A stretch of 64,000 bases of DNA from Melampsora larici-populina 98AG31. Taxonomy: Eukaryota > Basidiomycota > Pucciniomycetes > Pucciniales > Melampsoraceae. Under the pieces are notes generated by a model. That model was not told the DNA's origin. It saw only the letters and a list, made by a program, of their open reading frames with translations, and searched no databases. This document shows positions 57,838 to 64,000 of the stretch, one piece after another. Within the stretch, counting starts at the first letter, position 1. The number at the start of each line of letters is the position of its first letter. The stretch spans positions 1,105,794 to 1,169,793 of the forward strand of contig NW_006768769.1 of the NCBI RefSeq assembly GCF_000204055.1, given 5' to 3'. A program made the translations under genes and the position numbers.

Positions 57838-58938
57838 TTAAACAAAGTTCTTTGCCAAAGGCCCACTGAGCCCCAATTTGTGGTCAGGAATTCCTTAAGT
57901 GAACACACCCTGATGAAATAGACTTAAAAAAAACAAGCACCTCAACTTTTTGTTTTTTTCTCTTACTTCACAAGTTCTTTCATTTAAACAAACTGGTTTA
58001 TAAATTCAAATAAAAATCACTTTCAAAGAAGTAAACATTTCCAACTTATCCCAAAAAAAATCAAAACTTTTACACTACATACACATACATATAAAAAAAA
58101 CTGCTAAAACTTTGATTTTGTTTATCCTTTTTCAGTTCCAAGATTTAACCTACAAATTCCAACATATATTTCATAATACAAAGAGCCCCAAAAAGGCCAA
58201 AAACCTTTTCTATTTTCACTTTTTTCTATTTTTCTTTTTTCTTTTTTTCTTTTTTTCTTTTCTGTCCTTCTTTCTTTCCTTCTTTCTGTTATTCTTTCTT
58301 TCCGATCAATAATCCAACAAATCTTCCAACCAATCCAACTCTAAACTCTCAGACTCCAAGACCCCCAAAGAACCAACCACCTCCAAACCATTTCTCCAAA
58401 CCCATCCCCAATTTCTTTTCTTATGTTCTACACCCCCAAGAAAATCAAAACCTCAAGTTGCAACCAAAAAAAAACAAAAACTCTACATTTTTTTCTTCAA
58501 TGATATAATATATATCTAATATACCAAAAAAAACCAAAAAAAAAGAAATGAAAAATCTATACTTATAAACTTCTAATGATGATGATGATGATGATGATGA
58601 TGTAACAAAAAAGACCCAAAAAACTTCTCTACATATGATTTTTAAAAACTTTTTTTCTAAACCAAAAAAGAAAAAATAAAATGATGCAAAAAAACTCCCA
58701 AGACCCAAAGAAAAAAATATATAAACATATGTACTCCCAAACGAGTAAGAAAGAAAGAAAAGAAAGAAAGAAACCAGCCAAGAAGACACCAACTTCCCAT
58801 ACATACCCACTTCAAGCATAAACCCCCCACAGCACACCACACCACACGCATGCCCCCGCCCACCAAAAAATCAACCCCAGCCCCAAAAAAGATTTCTCCC
58901 ATAATTCCAAAAAAAAAGACCAAGATCCCAACCGATTC
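57838..58938. other. Low-complexity 3' flank of the arrestin gene
   Basis: Long T-, CTTT- and A-rich runs plus a (GAT)n microsatellite at about 58575-58602. No gene was recognised. It is the 3' UTR and downstream DNA of the minus-strand gene. Confidence 0.6.
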
Positions 58939-61371
58939 TCAAGAATCAGAAAGACTATTCCTTCTACTTTGAAGATGATGATCGATGGAAACAGAATTGA
59001 TAGCAGCCGAAGATTCTTCATAAGACGGTAAACCGATCAAAGAACTTATTGGAACTGGTCCACCACCTAATGAACCTCTACTTGCAATAGAATAGGAAGG
59101 TACTCTATTCTCCCCACAAACCAAACCCAAAAATCCATCAAACATCAAAAATCAAAAATCAAAAAGAAAAGTAGAAATCAAATAAAGAAAAACACTTACC
59201 TAGACATTAATTCTCTTTCAGTTTCAGGAACAGGAGTAGGAAGGGATCCCGAAAGACTAGTAGTACTACTCGAATGAGCATGACCATGACCATTACCCGC
59301 GACCAAATTAGAAGAAGAAGCACTACTAGGACCCGACCCATTTGTATTTCTCATAGCCGTCAAAGCTTTAGGAGCTCGATTCCTATGAGGAATTTTAGGT
59401 AAATGAATTTGAAAGAATCCATTTCCAATAGTTGTAGAAGAAGTCGAAGAAGTAGAAGAAGTAGAAGTAGCAAGTTGAGAAACATTGAATCCTGAACTCG
59501 AACCTGATCCTGATGGTGGTTCATTGGTGGTGCCTAGACCAGGTGAAGAAGCTCTTGAACTGTTATTAGAAGTGTGTAAAGGAGTTTGATGGATCGGATT
59601 AAAATAAGTAGGTGAAGCGTCTAAGGATCTAATGAATTCTGTGTCATGTGATGGAGTCCAAGCAGGAGAAGGACTAGGGATCGATCCAGGTTCGGGAAAA
59701 TACCCCAAGACTTGTTGATTAGAAGTAGAAGAAGCCGAAGGCGAAGCAGGTCTAGAGACTGGCGGGGTCGAACCTGGCGTATTAGATGTGATCCAAGGTG
59801 CTGGAATGACAGAAGCCATGGGATGAGTTTGTTCTTGTGATGCTAATCTGTCTCTAACATGTTCAGGATAAGAAGGTAATTCGACAGATTGATTAAACCC
59901 TTGAGAAAGATTACCAGAAGGATCGAATAATAAAGTTCTTGCACCGGCCGAGGCGATCGAAGCTTCTGAAGCCAGATGTGAAGCTAAGATATGTAAAGGT
60001 AATGCACATCTCAATTCCGATGTATGACCATCTGGATTAATAATAAATGCACTGAATTTAAGTTTATGAGTCACAGTGATAGGTGGTAATGAATGAGAAG
60101 GTGTAGTCCAAGAAGGAATCGTTAATTCAATGATCGTATCTATATCTTGTGAAAGTTCTACATCAGCTGTAAGAGATGCCCTTAATTCTTCAGAAGGGGC
60201 TAGTTCAGCTAAAGGTGTCGTACTACTCGATGCATTCCCAAACACACTTCTAGAAGGAGAAGGTAAAGTAGAAAACGATGGTCTTCTGTTCGATAACGAA
60301 ACGGCATTTAATCTAGAAGTGAGTAAAGTTAAATCGGATGAAGATAAATGTCTTCTAGGTAAGTTGGATGGGTTTGTGGACGTTTGACTGGGATCGGCTC
60401 TTGAGAGTGGGGCTGATCCTCCTGCTTTTTTATCAGTGAATTCAAATCTACATTGTGCGACATCTCGATTTTCAATATGAGGAGGAGTTCCAGCTTTGCC
60501 CACCAAAGCCCTAATAACCACCCAAGAATCTCAAATCAGTTGAATTGCATAAACCAAAAAAAAAGATGAATCTCAAACTTCAAACTTACACATGTTCTTT
60601 AATAGTAGTAACGAGTGAAGTGACCCTAACCCCTTTCATAAGTGGTGAGAATTTCAAACTGACTGGAATCCGATCACCAGCCGCAAAAGCTTTATGAGGC
60701 AAAGAAATCTCATAAGAAACCTTACCAGGCCAAGTATTTTCGATTTCCAAGGTTTGATTCCATTCAACTGCTTCGACCGGAAAAGATCTAGCCACTCTTA
60801 AGATTTGTTTGGTTTCCCACTTAGAATGAGTTAAGAAACCTGCTCGAGTTGCAATGGCTTTTAACTTGTAATAAATCAAACCTGAACCTGAATAAGTTCT
60901 TAGACTAGCTGGTAGATCTGATGGTAAGTTGATCGAGAATGGAAACCTATGTAATCCAGCTTGTAAGGTAGTATAAGTAGTTGTAGTTGTAGTAGTTGTC
61001 GTACTTTGAGATCCATGATGAGATGGTGTAGAAGGATTTGATGGTTGATGATGATTTGAATCTGAGCTATTAAGATTAAAAGGTAAAAAACTAAATTGAT
61101 GAAAAAAGATTGGATGTAAATGATGAAATCGTTTTCCACTAAGCGGTTCTAGATAATCGATCTTAGCAATCGATCTTAAGTTTAATGAAAGATCTTTCAA
61201 ATGAGTTGATTCAGATAATTGTAATTGAACGGTTCCAGTTAATGAAGCTGATTGACCTGATGCTTCATTTCCAGATAAGGCTCTTAAGACTAAATCAGGT
61301 GAATCTAATTGAATGGTGATGGATGAATGGTTTGGTGGTGATGATGGTAATGGATGATGGATTAAAGGCAT
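58939..61371 (-). CDS. Arrestin-related trafficking adaptor (ART) (3 exons)
   Basis: Exons 60590-61371, 59200-60510 and 58939-59104 (minus strand) join to 752 residues. The N-terminal arrestin fold (residues 15-260) includes TIQLDSPDLVLRALSG, SLTGTVQLQLSE, GLHRFPFSINLPSDLPAS and GLIYYKLKAIATR. An arrestin-C region follows (FAAGDRIPVSLKFSPLMKG; IKEHVALVGKAG; ELTIPSW; ITVTHKLKFSAF). Two LPSY motifs (VELPSYPEH and GLPSYEES) are PY-type sites for the Rsp5 ubiquitin ligase, as in yeast Rod1/Art proteins, which direct endocytosis of plasma-membrane transporters. The middle is long and Ser/Pro-rich, likely a phosphoregulated linker. A His/Thr-rich insert with a run of Thr lies within the arrestin-N part. 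The partner transporter is not known; the nearby NCS1 permease is only a suggestion. Confidence 0.88.
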
Positions 61372-61859
61372 GTATGTGTTGGTTGGTTGATATTTGAATG
61401 ATTTTTATTTAAGTTGATTTGATGTTTGTTTGTTTGTTTGATTTGATTGGATTGTGGATTTAAAATGGAAATAAGTGGAAGAGTTGGTTGGTTGGATTGA
61501 TTGATTTCCTTTTTAAGTTGATCTTCTTATCTTGATCCAATCCATCTGACTGATTGATCTGACAAGTTTGAGATTCAGTCAGCATTGGCTTCGATCGATT
61601 GATTTGATCAGCTAATCAGTTTCTCTAACTTGTTAGATCTTTTAAACTACTACCTATCACCAACTATCAACCATGTGAAATCTAGATCACCATCTTCTTT
61701 CACTAATCATCATTCATCACACATTTTTTAGTCATCATCAAAAAAACCATTCATCATCAAAACTTGTTCAAAAACCATTTACCAATGTAGTACTACCCAC
61801 TTTCAATTTCCTAAAATTCATCATCTCATTGGAAATACTACAAACTTGAGAATAAAACA
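61372..61859. promoter_or_regulatory. Divergent promoter region between arrestin-like and Hop2 genes
   Basis: About 490 bases with TTTGTTTG and GATTGATTG short repeats near the arrestin start and TCATCA-rich sequence nearer Hop2. No discrete motif was assigned. Confidence 0.45.
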
Positions 61860-63570
61860 ATGGTCATCAAGGTTAACAATCCTTCTCTTGACATGACCTA
61901 ACCTGATCTCAACTACTTCTTGACCTCATATCTCTCTTGACCACATCCAATCAGTTTCTTTGGATTTAATTAATCTAATAATCTAATTGACACTTTCTGA
62001 TTTATAATTCAATCTATTTGAAAATACTTAGATAGATGGAAAGATAAAAGAAAAGAAAGAAGAAGTTTTAAAAGGTATTGAAGCAGAAGAAAAAGTTAAT
62101 CATCATTTTCTAAATCTTTATTTGAGTTCATTTTTCTTTGGTATTTTAATTGATCTTTGGTTTTTTAATTGATCTTTGGTTTTTTTTGGTTTTTTGGTTT
62201 TTGAGAAGATTTTAGAGTATCTTATTCAACAGAATAGGTAATTTAGACTTGATTTTCTTTGGATTATTTAGGTTTTTGATGATACTCTAATAAAAGGTTT
62301 TCTCGTTTGTCTTTTTTAAACAAATATCTTGAATTGGAATTCGTGTACGACTTGATTTGATTTTGAATATATATAGACCTTATAATGCTACTGATGTAGG
62401 TAAACCAATCCATATCCTTTTTCTCTTTCTCATCTTCTTTAAATTTTCCAATATCTAATATTTCTTTTTTTGGTTTTGTGGTTTCTTTAGTTAGCAGCTA
62501 ATTTAAGAGTGATTAAAAAAGTAGAAGTCATTAGATGTTTAAATCATTTATTCGAAAACCAAAAGGTTTTAATGAAATCATTTGGTAAACAACAAATTTA
62601 TTGTTGTTTACAAGTTAAGTTTATCAAAGCCTTAATCCTTTTTTTGTTGCATTCCTAAATGATGTTTTCTTGTAACTCATGGATATTTTTTGTTGGATTT
62701 GTGTTTGGTTTTTTAGTCTAAAGAAATCACTGAATCACCTGAAGAATTACAAAAGATTCAAATCGAATTAACTAAAGGAAAGTAAGTCAAATGATCTGAT
62801 TGGATCCGGTCGATCCCCAAGAAATTTCTCTTTAGAAATGTTTTTTTCCCTACACTTTTTCTTAACCTTTTACCTTTTTCTCGATTTGCTTTTTCTTTAG
62901 AGAAGAATTAAAATCATTAAAAGATCAGAATGGGTCATTAGAAATCCAATTAATCAAACTAAGAAACGAACCTACTTCAACCCAACTTTCAATAGTCAAA
63001 GAATCATTAACTCAACAAGTTCAGTCTTCACCTTACCTTTTTATTTTTCTTCTGTTAGATTTTGATGGTGTGTGATTTTTTTTGCTGCGGGTGGGTGAAT
63101 GGCTGGGGGGGAAGAATAGGTAAAAGAACTTGAAGAAAAAATTATCAATCTTAAAACTCATTCATCCACTTCAAATCCAGAAACCGAAACTAAATTACTT
63201 CAAGAACCAAAACCAAACCAAACCATAAATGAACTAAATTCAAACCTAGAAAAATATAAATCATTATACCAAGAACGTAAAAAAATGTAACTTGCTTTTC
63301 CTTCCTCCAAGAAGCTCTTGGTTTAAAATCACTCATGAACTTTTTCTTTTTTCCTTTTGTTTTTCTAGTGCTAAACAAGTGATTAAAACTGTTACTGAAA
63401 ATATTGAAGATGAAGAGATCAGAAACTCATTTGAGATTTCAATCGGAATCGAATCAGATGAACCTGAATTAATTAAACTCATCGAATTAAATGGACTGGA
63501 AAACCACAAAGTTGAAAAACTTGGTTCTTCTGGTTCTAGAAAACGTAGTTTCAGTACTCATTTACGATAA
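61860..63570 (+). CDS. hop2: Meiotic homologous-pairing protein Hop2 (PSMC3IP/TBPIP family), multi-exon
   Basis: Spliced segments give VLKGIEAEEKILEYLIQQNR-PYNATDV-AANLR...FGKQQIYCCLQ, the winged-helix N-terminus of Hop2 (QNRPY..DV and YGKQxIY hallmarks). A leucine-rich coiled coil follows (KEELKSLKDQNGSLEIQLIK; VKELEEKIINLK), then YKSLYQERKKIAKQVIKTVT and FEISIGIESDEPEL, the RxKxCK..GIETDE C-terminal pattern. Hop2 works with Mnd1 to stimulate Rad51/Dmc1 strand exchange in meiosis. The start is tentative: ATG 61860 (MVIK) spliced to 62030 is one phase-correct choice. Later exon joins (near 62060, 62220-62243, 62378-62395, 62494-62610, 62718-62782, 62901-63018, 63120-63287, 63370-63570) keep phase. 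The C-terminus extends beyond the family core with a Ser/Arg-rich tail. Confidence 0.85.
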
Positions 63571-64000
63571 GTTTTTTTTTGGTCGTGGTGGTGGGGGATG
63601 AATGATTCTTTAATGTGGTTTGTATCTTATAAATATCTTTTTATTGACATTGAAATCGTGTTTCTTTTTCGTTTTACACTAAGTTTTATATATTGACTTT
63701 TTGGAAATATCAAGTCTTTGAAAAAATGTTCATTGAGGTGACCTACACTTATGATCATTTACCTTTATGTATCAGCCTCAAGCTTCCTTATTTCCATTTA
63801 CTTCATTCACTTGAACTCTTAACCAAACTGATATCATTCAAGGTACAAATCCAAACAATTTGAATTTTTCATCACAATCAAAGCACATCGAGCAATAAAA
63901 ATTCATTCCTGACTGATCCTGTCACTTTTTAGGTTCAGATACTACGGCTACTTGGTAATTGATTGGTATTGGGATTCAAAAAATCAAACTTTATAAAATT
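63571..64000. other. 3' flank of Hop2, no further gene seen
   Basis: AT-rich 3' UTR and intergenic DNA to the window end. No coding region was recognised. Confidence 0.5.

Noticed and set aside
58112..58312. Phe-rich plus-strand frame
   Set aside because: Product of CTTT/T-rich low-complexity DNA; not a credible protein.
58445..59021. Phe/Leu/Gly-rich minus-strand frames downstream of the arrestin gene
   Set aside because: Arise from A-rich 3' sequence; no family and no splice support.

Overview
The window looks like nuclear DNA of a basidiomycete, most likely a rust fungus (Pucciniales, Melampsora-like). The reasons are AT-rich, intron-dense host genes with many short GT-AG introns and some micro-exons, large amounts of transposon DNA, and accessory proteins typical of rust and mushroom genomes (a KDZ transposase, a DUF6589-type protein, a RecQ-like helicase of the repeat-associated kind). 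No rRNA, tRNA or CRISPR array was recognised.

Host genes, left to right: a Crz1-like C2H2 transcription factor (157-2764, +); the COMPASS WD40 subunit Swd1/RBBP5 (8177-10145, +); a coiled-coil protein with an HMMR/RHAMM-like N-terminus (15828-18332, -) sharing a short divergent promoter with a repeat-bearing protein whose N-terminus resembles the TPP1/Est3 OB fold (18610-21428, +); an unrecognised Ser/Thr-rich protein (22879-23668, -); methylcrotonoyl-CoA carboxylase alpha (43542-46841, +); an NCS1 nucleobase permease (49587-52323, +); an F-box protein (54903-56220, +); an arrestin-related trafficking adaptor (58939-61371, -); and the meiotic factor Hop2 (about 61860-63570, +).

Between 24.8 and 43.05 kb lies a nested transposon. 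The outer unit (24818-43053) has 294-bp terminal inverted repeats differing at one position by eye and a 9-bp target duplication (CGCCAAGCA). It carries a RecQ-like helicase and a DUF6589-type protein, convergent on each other. Into it has inserted a 10,459-bp KDZ transposon (31745-42203) with long inverted repeats, an exact 8-bp duplication (ATGGGGGT), an open 916-residue transposase in 11 exons, a second 552-residue gene on the other strand, and unequal subterminal arrays of the palindrome AGACATGTCTG. I found no known name for the helicase/DUF6589 unit; it is the best candidate here for an undescribed system.

Other mobile DNA: a Ty1/copia relic using a half-tRNA primer site and itself interrupted by a 1.2-kb TIR element (11.6-14.2 kb); a pogo/Fot1-like 780-bp element; a full-length Tc1 element with one nonsense codon and a D-to-N change at the first catalytic position; a 1.66-kb relative of the outer element's ends carrying a nested PIF/Harbinger-like insertion (53.0-54.7 kb); and several small foldback elements. 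All exon joins were worked out by eye from splice motifs, reading phase and family similarity.
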